A stretch of DNA of 64,000 nt, from positions 2,480,001-2,544,000 of the forward strand of contig OY729512.2 in assembly GCA_963422445.2 (NCBI GenBank), in the 5' to 3' direction. A model generated the notes under the pieces. It was not told the origin of the DNA. It searched no databases and was given only the letters and a program-made list of their open reading frames with translations. The position numbers and the translations under genes are program-made. Of this stretch, positions 54,162 through 63,672 are shown one piece after another; the first letter of the stretch is position 1; each line of letters opens with the position of its first letter. This DNA is from G963422445 sp963422445. GTDB lineage: Bacteria > Pseudomonadota > Alphaproteobacteria > Thalassobaculales > Thalassobaculaceae.

Positions 54162-55067
54162 TTATTGCCCTTCGGCCTCGGCGGTAAGCGCGGTCCTGAC
54201 GCTGTCAGGCATTGTCGCCGACAGGCGGGTTTCCGGGTCGAAGAAGACCTCGACGACATCCTGATAGGCCAACACCTTACCGGTCTCGACATGGGTCATG
54301 CGCTGCCGGAAGGTGACGCTCTTGGTTCCGCAGCGGGCGACGCCGCCGTCGATGACGAACAGATCGGCGGCGGTGATTTCCCGGCGAAAATGCGTCGTCG
54401 TGCTCGCGGTCACCGTATGAACGCCGAATTCGGCCATCGCCTTCCAGCCGCTGCCGACCTTCGGCCAGATGTGGAAGATCGCGTCGTCGAAGAAATGAGC
54501 GTACCAGCGGACATTCATGTGGCCCCACTGGTCGCAATGCCACGGGAAGCAGACTCCTCGATGCAGTTCGTACCAGCGGTTGACCGTCGGGCTTTCGCGC
54601 GGAACTGCCGGCAGCTCCGGCGCCTTGTCCGGCCCGTTCAACTGTTCGTCGATAATTGGCCGCAGGGCTGCGGGGATCGGCGCAGACTGCCGAGTTTCCG
54701 GGTCGAAGAACACTTCAAGGGAATCGAGGGTGGCGTGGATGGCGCCGGTTTCCTGATGGCGCATGCGCAGCAGGAAGGTGATTGTCTTGTCGGTGGACCG
54801 AACCAGCGCGCCCTCGGTGCGAACGAGGGATCCGACCGGCAATTCCTCGATGAAGGTCGTTCGGGTGATTCCGGCCACCCCATGACCGCCATGCTGCATG
54901 ATGACCCGTTCTCCGAGCCCAGTTCGGGCCCAAATATGGAACATGCCTTCGTTGAACAAGTTGGAATAGTTGCGGACATTAAGATGCCCGAATTGATCGC
55001 ACAGCCAAGGATGCACTACACCGGTGTGCACGTCATGCCAGATGGTCATTTGGTCGCGCCGTTTCAT
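54162..55067 (-). CDS. Tandem hot-dog (4HBT-type) acyl-CoA thioesterase-like protein
   Basis: About 301 residues forming two similar 4HBT hot-dog domains. Domain 1 has VHPWLCDQFGHLNVRNYSNL and FHIWARTGLGERVIM. Domain 2 repeats it with FPWHCDQWGHMNVRWYAHFF and FHIWPKVGSGWKAM. The D-x-x-GH-x-N motif (catalytic Asp) is present in both. Both domains end in a near-identical strand ending VFFDPETR-SA. The family hydrolyses acyl- or aroyl-CoA thioesters. The start may be at 55067 (MKRRDQ) or 55049 (MTIWHD). It heads a leftward run with the MFS, amidase and DinB genes. Confidence 0.85.
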   Translation of the reverse strand: MKRRDQMTIWHDVHTGVVHPWLCDQFGHLNVRNYSNLFNEGMFHIWARTGLGERVIMQHGGHGVAGITRTTFIEELPVGSLVRTEGALVRSTDKTITFLLRMRHQETGAIHATLDSLEVFFDPETRQSAPIPAALRPIIDEQLNGPDKAPELPAVPRESPTVNRWYELHRGVCFPWHCDQWGHMNVRWYAHFFDDAIFHIWPKVGSGWKAMAEFGVHTVTASTTTHFRREITAADLFVIDGGVARCGTKSVTFRQRMTHVETGKVLAYQDVVEVFFDPETRLSATMPDSVRTALTAEAEGQ

Positions 55068-55109
55068 GGTTGTCGGAAAGAATGCCGGGTCATACCAGAA
55101 TCCACGCAT

Positions 55110-55589
55110 GGCTGGCGAGTCATGGCGGTTGATTCCCGGCGGCCCGAGCCCTGAAAAATGCCTTAGCTGGTGTCGTCGGACCGGTCAAGCGCATCAGCGC
55201 GGGGCCGTGGAAACAACGTTCGGTGGCCGCAGGCCAACAGTATCGATATTGATGATCTTGAACGCGAGTCCCGCATTATCCATGGTCAGGATGGTAGGTC
55301 CGGGCCACTGGACAATGACGTGGTAACGTGACATGCTAACGGCTTCCCGTGGACCCGGGATATCAGGACACGGGTTGGTGGGCCGTATTCCAACAGCAAG
55401 TCCCCCGAAGGTGCAGTGACCGCTGATTCGTCCGTAAAATCCGCCGTTTCCAGCTCGGAACCCGTCCTGCGCCGGGTTGATATCCCGCCACGGTCCGGTC
55501 AGGCTTGGGCGTCCGGGCCAACTCCCGGCTTTCCCTGATCGGGGATTTCTGGCAGACAATGCGGCGTCAACAGGGAGTCAACCTGATCG
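55110..55589. other. Intergenic region between divergent genes, possible small ORF
   Basis: About 480 bases between the thioesterase gene and glnS. On the minus strand an ATG at 55334 opens a 46-residue frame (MSRYHVIVQWPGPTILTMDN) with GGGAAG about ten bases upstream. I do not recognise it; it could be a small gene or chance. No other feature seen. Confidence 0.35.
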
Positions 55590-57275
55590 ATGAGCATGGG
55601 AGACGCTGGTCCCTCCGGTCCCACGGACTACATTCGCGAACAGATCCACGCCGATCTTGCGGCTGGCGTGATCGGGCAGGTGGTGACCCGGTTTCCCCCG
55701 GAACCAAACGGCTATCTGCATATCGGTCACGCGCTGTCGATCTGTCTCAATTTCGGGATCGCGGACTCCTTTGGTGGCATTTGCAACTTGCGCTTCGACG
55801 ACACCAATCCAAAGCGTGAGGAACAGGAATATATCGATGCGATCCAGCGTGACATCGCCTGGTTCGGTTTCGTCTGGCAGGGCGAAGCGCGTTTTGCTTC
55901 TGACTACTTCGAACAGCTTTACGACTGGGCCGAATACCTTGTCAGCGCTGGAAAAGCCTATGTTGACGATCTTTCAGCCGACGAGATCCGGATCTGGCGT
56001 GGCACCCTGACCGAGCCTGGCCGGCCAAGCCCGCGGCGCGACCGGCCGGTGGATGAAAACCTGGCTCTGTTCCGCCGCATGCGGGCCGGGGAATTTCCCG
56101 ATGGTGCGATGGTGTTACGGGCAAAAATCGATATGGCTTCGGGCAACATCAATCTTCGGGATCCGGTGCTCTACCGGATCCTGCATGCCGCGCATCCCCG
56201 GACTGACGACGTCTGGTACATCTATCCGACTTACGACTTCGCGCATGGCCAGTCCGATGCCATCGAAGGCGTGACCCATTCGCTCTGTACACTGGAGTTT
56301 GCCGACCACCGCCCCCTGTATGACTGGTTGATCGAGAACCTGCCGGTTCCGTCCGTGCCGCGTCAGTATGAATTTGCGAAACTGCAAGTGACCCACACGG
56401 TGCTTTCCAAGCGGCGGATGACCCGATTGGTCGAAGAGGGGCATGTCCGCGGTTGGGACGACCCCCGCATGGCGACGCTGGCGGGCTTGCGTCGGCGCGG
56501 TGTCCCTGCTGCGGCGCTGCGCGATTTCGTTGGACGGCTGACAGTGTCGAAGAACGAGGGCACGGTCGACTTCGCGTTGCTCGAACATTGCATACGCGAG
56601 GCGTTGAACCGCGATTCCCTCCGCCGAATGGCGGTCCTCAGACCTCTGAAGCTGGTCGTCGAGACATTTTCCGCGACAGAAACCGACTGGCTTGACGCGG
56701 CGAACCATCCGGGCGACCCACAGGCCGGAACCCGCAAGATACCGTTCACCCGGGAATTATGGGTCGAGCAGGAGGACTTCATGGAGGCCCCGCCGCGGAA
56801 ATTTTATCGGCTCGCGATCGGTCGCGAGGTTCGGTTGAGATATGCTTATTTCGTGACTTGTACGGATGTTGTCCGGGACGAATCCGGAACCGTCGTCGAA
56901 TTGCGGTGCCGCCATGATCCGGCGTCCCGCGGCGGTGACGCGCCCGATGGCCGGCGGGTTCGGGGCACCATTCACTGGGTATCCGCGGCTCATGCGGAGA
57001 CTGCGGAGGTCCGGCTTTACAATCCGCTCTACACCCGGTCCGATCCCGGCGCCGATGGCGATTTCGTCGATGACATATACCCGGACTCCCTGGAAACCCT
57101 GGCAGGGTGCCAACTGGAGCCGGGCCTTGCCGACCTTGCCGATACGGCGGTGCAGTTCGAGCGTCTTGGTTACTTCTGCCGGGATCCGGACAGCACGGCA
57201 GAGCATCCGGTCTACAACCGGACAGTAGCGCTCAGGGACAGCTGGGCGAAGCTCTCATCCAGAGACACGGGATAG
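55590..57275 (+). CDS. glnS: Glutaminyl-tRNA synthetase
   Basis: A 561-residue class I synthetase. The Rossmann fold opens with TRFPPEPNGYLHIGHALSIC (HIGH motif at residue about 44) and CNLRFDDTNPKREEQEYIDA. GVTHSLCTLEFADHRPLYDW follows, then VLSKRRMTRLVEEGHVRGWD (KMSKS-like). The C-terminal anticodon-binding beta-barrels end VAAL-like with YFCRDPDSTAEHPVYNRTVA. It is clearly GlnRS, not GluRS. Charging Gln directly to tRNA(Gln) is unusual in Alphaproteobacteria, which mostly use GluRS plus GatCAB. AGGGAG lies some bases upstream; the ATG at 55596 is an alternative start. Confidence 0.95.
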   Translation: MSMGDAGPSGPTDYIREQIHADLAAGVIGQVVTRFPPEPNGYLHIGHALSICLNFGIADSFGGICNLRFDDTNPKREEQEYIDAIQRDIAWFGFVWQGEARFASDYFEQLYDWAEYLVSAGKAYVDDLSADEIRIWRGTLTEPGRPSPRRDRPVDENLALFRRMRAGEFPDGAMVLRAKIDMASGNINLRDPVLYRILHAAHPRTDDVWYIYPTYDFAHGQSDAIEGVTHSLCTLEFADHRPLYDWLIENLPVPSVPRQYEFAKLQVTHTVLSKRRMTRLVEEGHVRGWDDPRMATLAGLRRRGVPAAALRDFVGRLTVSKNEGTVDFALLEHCIREALNRDSLRRMAVLRPLKLVVETFSATETDWLDAANHPGDPQAGTRKIPFTRELWVEQEDFMEAPPRKFYRLAIGREVRLRYAYFVTCTDVVRDESGTVVELRCRHDPASRGGDAPDGRRVRGTIHWVSAAHAETAEVRLYNPLYTRSDPGADGDFVDDIYPDSLETLAGCQLEPGLADLADTAVQFERLGYFCRDPDSTAEHPVYNRTVALRDSWAKLSSRDTG

Positions 57276-57339
57276 CTCCGGCCGGTCCCCGCGGGCAGAG
57301 ATGTGCTGCAGTTCCTACCGACGGGTTCGCCGGCCCGGT

Positions 57340-58233
57340 TCAGTCGGATTGTGCCGCCTTCGCCGGTTCCGGCAGTTGCAGGGCGTTCAGCAGATCGCGG
57401 ACTTCTTGGCGCGCAGCGATATGGCTGAGACGACGGGGCTCCACGGCCTCGATTTCAAACAGGTCCAGTATGGTCAGTCCGCGCAGGAACAATTCCCGAT
57501 AGATCACCCGTTCGCTGAACCCTGGCGCGATCCGGAAGCCGACCCGGCCTGACAAGTTCTCAAGCACCCGCGCCATTTCCGTCTTGTTGCGGGCGTTGAG
57601 GTTCGAAAGCCGGTTACGCATCACGATCCAGTCGATTGACCGGCGAAACCGCATGGCCCTGGTCTTGCGCTGTTCCCAGACCAGTTCGGCGTAAATGCTG
57701 GGGCGCGTGACAGTGATGCTTTCCGGATCGACAGTGGCAAGCAGATCGAAATCGACGAAACTGTCGTTGATCGGCGTGATCAGCTTGTCGGCATGGGCGA
57801 TAGCCAGGCGGCCAAGGAAACTGTCGGTGCCGGCGCAGTCGATCACCAGGAAACTGGATTGCGCTCCGAGGGTCCGGACGGCGGCTTCGAAGTCAGCCTG
57901 TTCGGCAGACTCCGCCAGCTCGCGATCAGTGAGGTCGTTTCTGGTCAAGGCGATGTGCCGGGGTCTCGGTAATGGCAGCGACTCGCGCGCGATTGTCGCC
58001 GAACGGTTGGCAAGATACCGGGTCAGTGTCTGTTGCCGGGTATCAAGGTCAATCGACCCGACCGTGTGACCGACACGCAACAACCCGACAATGAGGTGCA
58101 TGGCACAGGTCGACTTGCCGGATCCGCCTTTTTCGTTACCGAAGACGACGACCATGGGCGAAGCCGTATCCGGCTTGCCGGTGTTGGCAACGTCCGCACG
58201 AGCCGGCGCCGGGCTGACATCGATTGAGACCAT
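57340..58233 (-). CDS. mipZ: Division-plane positioning ATPase MipZ
   Basis: A 297-residue ParA-type P-loop ATPase. The deviant Walker A is FGNEKGGSGKSTCAMHLIVG near residues 31-50. VGSIDLDTRQQTLTRYLANR and SFLVIDCAGTDSFLGRLAIA (Walker B) follow. The later DFDLLATVDPES and DWIVMRNRLSNLNARNK match MipZ rather than plasmid ParA. MipZ forms a gradient from the cell poles, binds ParB and inhibits FtsZ so that division occurs mid-cell. It is specific to Alphaproteobacteria that lack MinCD. It stands alone, convergent with glnS. Confidence 0.93.
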   Translation of the reverse strand: MVSIDVSPAPARADVANTGKPDTASPMVVVFGNEKGGSGKSTCAMHLIVGLLRVGHTVGSIDLDTRQQTLTRYLANRSATIARESLPLPRPRHIALTRNDLTDRELAESAEQADFEAAVRTLGAQSSFLVIDCAGTDSFLGRLAIAHADKLITPINDSFVDFDLLATVDPESITVTRPSIYAELVWEQRKTRAMRFRRSIDWIVMRNRLSNLNARNKTEMARVLENLSGRVGFRIAPGFSERVIYRELFLRGLTILDLFEIEAVEPRRLSHIAARQEVRDLLNALQLPEPAKAAQSD

Positions 58234-58674
58234 TGGTTTTTTCCGGTCTGTTGGGGCGGGTCGTGGGCCGTTCGCGAGGATCCAAGCCCGTATGTGCGCT
58301 CAATATCTGGCACAGATAGAAACATCAGACACTATATCATTTTTGAATTCTTTACGGCAACCGTGCTCTGTCGGAATCGGAAAGGGCTTGCGTTCCTATC
58401 TTTTTGGCTGAAGGGCAACGGAGCTTGATCAGACTCCGGCAATATCGGAGATCAATCGCACTAACCTGGATTGCCGGATTGATGTCCGGATCGACATCTC
58501 GTTTCGTCTCTCTTCTGGCAAAAGCCCTTGTGGCCTCGAGCTGGAATTTTCCCAACTGGTGCTCGGCAGGTTTCATCGGGTTCTTCAACGCATTGAAACA
58601 CAATAGGAGGTTTCGCTGGTAAGGCAGAGCGTCTGTGGTAAATGTTATTGTTCATGGCGCACGGACAACATTAT
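58234..58674. other. Intergenic stretch upstream of mipZ
   Basis: About 440 bases containing overlapping short frames on both strands, none recognisable. Base composition drops to the right toward the low-GC stretch. Confidence 0.4.
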
Positions 58675-59001
58675 CTAAAGATCGTAGTAGTGTTGTAGTG
58701 AATCGGGTACACAGGCCATCGTACAATAGTATTCGGCTATCCAGTCTTCTGTCTCGTTCTTAAAAAAAACCAAGGAAATACTTCTACCATCGGGAGTGTT
58801 GAATCGAATAAACCGCTTATGCACATGGCTCCGGTGAAACGCACATATAGCGTTTGGCGTGACGGGAATAGTCGACATCGGGGGCAACATCGTGTGCCAC
58901 CGGAGCCACGTGCATAAGCGGTTCGAAAAATTTCCCCCATATATTTGAATGTCACGCGAAATATCTGTGTCTGATAACTTTTGTGTTAAAAAAATAAACA
59001 T
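58675..59001 (-). CDS. Hypothetical AT-rich ORF spanning a MITE
   Basis: A 108-residue frame. The N-terminus MFIFLTQKLSDTDISRDIQI and the C-terminus SISLVFFKNETEDWIAEYYC read like a normal soluble protein. The middle third is encoded by the MITE at 58811-58923. It is unrecognised, and its base use differs sharply from the GC-rich neighbours. It may be a transferred or chance ORF. Confidence 0.25.
   Translation of the reverse strand: MFIFLTQKLSDTDISRDIQIYGGNFSNRLCTWLRWHTMLPPMSTIPVTPNAICAFHRSHVHKRFIRFNTPDGRSISLVFFKNETEDWIAEYYCTMACVPDSLQHYYDL
58811..58923. repeat. MITE copy B (113 bp)
   Basis: Ends AACCGCTTATGCACATGGCT and AGCCACGTGCATAAGCGGTT are inverted repeats, extending to CTCCGG on both sides, the same as copy A at 33069-33190. 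Flanks CGAATA and CGAAAA (5 of 6) suggest an eroded 6 bp duplication. The internal sequence differs from copy A, so they are distinct members of one family. Confidence 0.8.
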
Positions 59002-59107
59002 CGTTCCGATAACTATCTTGAAATATTTATACTTGAAATATCATTAGGATAACAATCATTATTTTAATTTAACGGTACAGTATTATCAAGGTTAACTGCT
59101 TATCTTA
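58930..59107. other. Very AT-rich stretch without a recognised gene
   Basis: Runs such as TTAAAAAAATAAA, TTATTTTAATTTAA and GAAATATTTATAC contrast with the ~60% or higher GC around. No convincing gene; it could be promoter-like, replication-associated or foreign DNA. It ends where the IS1595 leader starts at 59108. Confidence 0.5.
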
Positions 59108-59958
59108 TCTTGATTACCCTCGAATCTAAGCAGTATTTAATATCGAATACTGCCATGTCATTTGATGATAGAAAAGGACATTCACATGGCACGCAACCCA
59201 ATGCAGTTCCAGAAAGGAATCAGCCTCAACGCGTTCCTCTCCCTCTACGGCAGCGAAGACCAGTGCTTCGACGCCCTCTTTACAATGGCGATGGCCGAAC
59301 GGCTTTCTGTGTCGACACTGCGCCCATGACCGGTGCTGTCAGTTGAACACCCGAAAGCTCCAGCAGTGCAACCGCTGCCATCGCCAGCCCTCCATCACTG
59401 CCGGGACCCTCTTCGAGGCCACCAAGCTGCCCCTGACGGTGTGGTTCCAGGGCCTCTACTTCATGACCCAGGGCAAGAAGGGGTGCATCGGCGATGACGC
59501 TGCACCGCCAACCTGGCATCTCCGACAACACGGCGTGGCGCATGCGCCACAAGCTGATGCAGGTGATGATGGAGCGAGACCCGAGACCGGGAGCACCCGC
59601 TCGGCGGGTCAGTCCAACGCGACGATACCTATCTCGGGGGGCAAGTGCGGGCCGGGCAAGACCCCGTTCGTCGCCGCTGTCGAGACCAATGAGCAGGGAT
59701 ATCCGCAGCGGGTGAAGCTCACCGTGGTCGAGGGTTTCCGTCTCACCAAAATCGCCGCTTGGGCGCAGCAGCACCTGGGTCCGGGCACGCAAGTGCCCTG
59801 TGATGGGCTGGCCTGCTTCAATGGCGTGACCGCGGCAGGCTGCGTGCATGAGCCGATGGTGACCGGCGGCGGGAAAGCCGCGGTCGAGCGCCCCGAGTTT
59901 CGTTGGGTGAACACGATCCTCGGCAACATCAAGAGCGCCTTGTGTGGCGCCTACTGGA
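59108..59958 (+). pseudogene. IS1595 family transposase copy 2, frameshifted and truncated
   Basis: The leader and ATG (59186, MARNPMQFQKGISLNAFL) match copy 1. The frame goes on YGSEDQCFDAL, then breaks. Other frames give CAHDRCCQLNTRKLQQCNRC, then FEATKLPLTVWFQGLYFMTQ. The same one-base lesion as in copy 1 occurs at GKKGCIG (59489). HRQPGISDNTAWRMRHKLMQ and TPFVAAVETNEQGYPQRVKL follow. It reaches further than copy 1 (FRWVNTILGNIKSALCGAYW) before an IS3 end cuts it at about 59958. Confidence 0.85.
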
Positions 59959-59981
59959 TTGATTCCAACGTTTGGACAGTT

Positions 59982-60782
59982 TCATGCGGCGGTTTTGACC
60001 GGTTTGCGGGACTGCTTTTCCTCGAAGCGGTTGGGGTTCAGGTATCCGAGGGCCGAGTGTAGGCGTCTCTCGTTGTAGCTGTCGAAGAAGCGCGGCCGGT
60101 GCTCCGCAACGTCCGCCACGCTCTCGAAGGCCATGGGGTAGACGTCCTCGGCCTTCAGCATCTTCATGAAGCTCTCCATCATGGCGGTGTCGCAGGGGTT
60201 GCCGCGCCGGCCCATCGAGCCGACCAGGCCGTGTTCGTCGAGCAGGGCCCTGTATGCTTGGGCGGCGTATTGCGAGCCTCTGTCGGAGTGATGGACGCAG
60301 CCGGGTGGCGGTTCTCGATCGCCGTCGTGAGCACCGCGAGGGTGAGCCGGGCATCGTTCCGTCGGCCGAGGGCGTAGCCCACGATGCGCCGCGACCACGC
60401 ATCCATGATCACCGCCAGACAGACAGAGCCGCCGAGGATAGCGATGCAGGTCGGATCGGCGACCCAGAGCGGGTTCGGGCCATCGACCTCGCGCTCCCTG
60501 GAGCGATCGGGGAAGACGGGCTCGTCGTGATCGCTGTCGGTGGTGGCGACGAAACCGCGCCGGCGCGGCGGATGCAAAGCGTGCTCGCGCATCAGGCGAC
60601 GGACATGGGCGCGTTTCTCGACCGTCGTCCGTGCCGCTGAGCCCCCTCCTTGGAAACTCGAGCTCCAAGGCCTGCTTGCCGACCAGTCGCTCGAGCGCCG
60701 CGATCCGGGCCTCGTATTCCTGGACCAGGCTTGCCGCCTCGGCGTCCTCGTCGAAGGCGCCGGCCTCATACTTGTCGACCTA
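59982..60782 (-). pseudogene. IS3 family transposase (OrfA end plus OrfB), frameshifted and truncated
   Basis: From right to left: VDKYEAGAFDEDAEAASLVQ, YEARIAALERLVGKQALELE (end of OrfA-like part), then KRAHVRRLMREHALHPPRRR. NPLWVADPTCIAILGGSVCL and VIMDAWSRRIVGYALGRRND follow in one frame. HSDRGSQYAAQAYRALLDEH, GNPCDTAMMESFMKMLKAED and RRLHSALGYLNPNRFEEKQS lie in another. The two frames meet near 60300. The IS5 copy at 60783 has cut off the N-terminus. Confidence 0.85.
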
Positions 60783-61966
60783 GGGATTGTCTGAACAAGT
60801 CGGCTCTGTCACAATTGGTTTCTTGGTGACGGAGTGGAGTGCGAGCCTTGGAGCAAGCGACGTTTGCGGAGCTGGAGCACGACCTGAAGAAGCGTCGGAC
60901 GCGGCGCGAGGTCTTTCTCGAGACGATGGACGGGCTGGTTCCCTGGGAGCGGCTGGAGGCCCGCATCGAGCTGTTCTACCCGAAGGCCGGGCGCGGTCGG
61001 CGGCCCTATCCGCTGAGCGTGATGCTGCGGGTGCACTGCGTGCAGCTGTTCTACAATCTGAGCGACCTTGGGATGGAGGACCTGCTTTACGAGGTGGAGT
61101 CGGTACGGCGGTTTGTGGGGCTGCGCCTCTCGGGTGCGCTGCCTGACGAGACGACGATCCTGCATTTCCGCCACTTGCTGGAGACGCATGGCCTGGGTGA
61201 GACGCTGTTCGAGGAGATCAACGCGCATCTGGCCTCTCTCGGACACCGTTTGAGCACGGGGACGATCGTGGACGCGAGTCTCATTGCCGCGCCGTCGTCG
61301 ACGAAGAACCGCAAGGGCGAGCGGGACCCGGAGATGCATCAGACGAAGAAGGGCAATCAGTGGCATTTCGGGATGAAGGCGCACATCGGGGTGGATGCGC
61401 AGTCGGGCTTGACGCACAGCGTGGAGACGACGCCGGCGAATGTCTCGGATGTGGCGACCGCGCACGCGCTGTTGCACGGGGGCGAGGAGCAGGTGTGGGG
61501 TGACGCGGGCTATCAGGGGGTGGACAAGCGCGCGGAGAACCGGGACACGGACGTGGACTGGGAGGTGGCGCTGAAGCCCGGCAAGCGCCGGGGGCTGGAC
61601 AAGGCGGGCCCGGAGGCGGCGGCGGAGAGGCGCAAGGCGTCGGTTCGGGCCAAGGTGGAGCATCCGTTCCTGTATGTGAAGCGCCACTTCGGCTACGCGA
61701 AGGTGCGCTATCGGGGGCTGGCGAAGAACACGCAACGCATCGCCGTGTTGCTCGGGTTCACCAATCTGCTCATCGCGGGGCGCGGCGCCACCGCCTGACG
61801 TGGGGGGGAGTCAGTCCGCAACCGCCGCAAGGCGGCGGGGACGGTCGGCTCGGGCATCAAAATCCCCATTTCCTGGCACGACAACACGTCCCCGATGGGC
61901 TCTGGCGTTTCATCCACGGGCCACGACACCCGTATACCCGAAAAACCGACTTGTTCAGACAATCCC
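60783..61966 (+). mobile_element. IS5 family element, apparently complete
   Basis: Perfect terminal repeats GGGATTGTCTGAACAAGTCGG at both ends (60783 and, inverted, 61966). TA flanks each end (60781-60782, 61967-61968). The 1184 bp element carries one intact transposase. It interrupts an IS3 remnant on its left. Confidence 0.9.
60839..61798 (+). CDS. IS5 family transposase, intact
   Basis: A 319-residue transposase with LEHDLKKRRTRREVFLETMD and VRRFVGLRLSGALPDETTIL, then GTIVDASLIAAPSSTKNRKG (first Asp). KKGNQWHFGMKAHIGVDAQS, VWGDAGYQGVDKRAENRDTD (second Asp) and VEHPFLYVKRHFGYAKVRYR (Glu) complete the DDE set. The start is a GTG (60839), or the TTG at 60848 where the older copy at 48.4 kb has ATG; GGAGTGGAG precedes. 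Undamaged and probably functional. Confidence 0.92.
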   Translation: MRALEQATFAELEHDLKKRRTRREVFLETMDGLVPWERLEARIELFYPKAGRGRRPYPLSVMLRVHCVQLFYNLSDLGMEDLLYEVESVRRFVGLRLSGALPDETTILHFRHLLETHGLGETLFEEINAHLASLGHRLSTGTIVDASLIAAPSSTKNRKGERDPEMHQTKKGNQWHFGMKAHIGVDAQSGLTHSVETTPANVSDVATAHALLHGGEEQVWGDAGYQGVDKRAENRDTDVDWEVALKPGKRRGLDKAGPEAAAERRKASVRAKVEHPFLYVKRHFGYAKVRYRGLAKNTQRIAVLLGFTNLLIAGRGATA

Positions 61967-62164
61967 TATCTGGCGGAGTTCGTGGACCGGCATGCCAGAC
62001 CGTGGAGGGTCTCGCCAGCGAGATACTCCTGAACGACCCGGCCGCTTGAAGGCGATGCTATGGGTGCGGTGGGTGCGGTGCTTGGCCATGGGCGGCGATC
62101 CTTCGAATGCCCGGCCCACCGGTCAAATCATTTCAAGCCGCCTGTCCGACCCCAAGGGTCCACT

Positions 62165-63672
62165 CTACTGCCGGATCAGAACATGACAATCCGGCCCGGC
62201 GGATGCCGGAGAGACAACGCCTCGCGTTCGCCTCGTTCGATGAGGAACTGGCGAAAACTCGGGATGGGGCAGAAGAAAAAAATCATCTGCGTTGATCTGC
62301 AGGGCGCCTTGGTTGGTCAGGTGATCCAGATAGAGTTCTGGGGTCATGGCTCCCGGAAGACGCCACCCTATCCTGTCGTCAGCGTTCGTCGGAGTCTGTT
62401 CAATGACATCGAGCAGCATATCCATTTCGACGCCATCTTCCGGCAAGGATGCCATAACCGTCCCAAGCAATGCGCGGGATTGACGTATTTCCGGGTTCCG
62501 TCGAACGTGGTAGGCCTTCAGGTGTCGTTCTTGCGCCCGCGTCAGCATGGCGGCCTGGTTGACGCGGGCGAGACGTCCGTTCGTCCTCACCAGAGCTTCT
62601 GCAAGGCCCGTATGCCATTGTAAAGGTGCTGCGGCTAGCTGTCGGAAATTTTTTCGAGCCGTGCAGCGTGAAACATCCGCGCCCGCGATATTGATCCGGA
62701 ACTGTTCCAGCATCATTCGTACGGCCTGACCCGGTTCACCGGATTCAAGCCCGTCGATGGTATGGATATCACTCCTGCCGAACCGGGAAATGCCGAGTCG
62801 AACCAGAACATCACGGGAATTCGCGAAACCGGCGAACAGCGGGATGATCGGCAACCCGTGTTTGCCCTCATGCAGAGTGCGGAGGGTGCAGCCGGTATCG
62901 GCCTCGACCGCCCGGGTCTCGTCGATCATGAGCACAACCGGCCGGCGCCACAAATTCGGGTCGATCACCCGAGCCAAGGCCCTGAAGGAGGCGTCCGGCG
63001 CGGCCGTGGGCGTGGTCGTGCCGGCGGAAACACCGGTGCTGGATACCCCGACGCTGCCGCCGGTAGTCACACTGTAGGTGCGGCGCAACACCTCGGCCGC
63101 GCCGGGATTGACCGCGTCCGCAATCATTGTCGCGATCATGGCGCTGCTGCCGAGTTCTTCCGGCAGGCCCGTCAGGGCCCGTGGTGCGGTGTCGTCAGCA
63201 TTCCAGGCCGTCTGCAGCTGGTGAGCAGGGATGTCTTGCCGGAACCGGGCGCGCCCTGGATCAGAAAGGACGCGCTGGGCGCTGGAACCGCCACTCCGGC
63301 GCGGACCTGAGTCTGCACTCTCCACCAGCGGTGCTCGATATGATCGATTTGTGCATGGCGTCCGACGAAGAAGCGGACGCTGTCGCGATCATTTCGGGAA
63401 AGTCGGGGGTCGAATTGGAGAGTCGCATCGTGGTTACATCTCTTTGTGAGCCAGAATAACACAGTTGCAAACCCGGCTATACCGAACAGCCCCACGGCGA
63501 TCCTACGCCAAGTTCGTCCTGTTTTTCTCGTGCCTGCCGATAATGTGATCGACCGCGCGAATCGGGCATTCACGGCGCGTTGGCCCCGGACCGGCCGGTC
63601 GGCGCGGCACGGCGCGTTCTCGGTCGGGCTATCCCGGAGACAGCCGCCGCATTGTGCGGGCGGCGGACACAC
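62165..63672 (-). pseudogene. Membrane-anchored AAA-type ATPase, frameshifted
   Basis: The N-terminal frame (63672 to about 63230) has a transmembrane helix RRIAVGLFGIAGFATVLFWL, then DSVRFFVGRHAQIDHIEHRW and Walker A FLIQGAPGSGKTSLLTS. One base appears lost near 63225. The next frame continues TAWNADDTAPRALTGLPEEL, then RRPVVLMIDETRAVEADTGC (Walker B) and PIIPLFAGFANSRDVLVRLG (sensor). It ends with a long helical tail containing MLLDVIEQTPTNADDRIGWR. The whole would be about 500 residues. I do not recognise the family; it may act in signalling or defence, or be a lone ATPase. Upstream and downstream genes do not help. Confidence 0.65.

Noticed and set aside
62165..63672. A TniB-like regulator of a Tn7/Tn5053-type transposon
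   Set aside because: No tniA, tniQ or integrase partner is adjacent, and an N-terminal membrane helix does not fit TniB.
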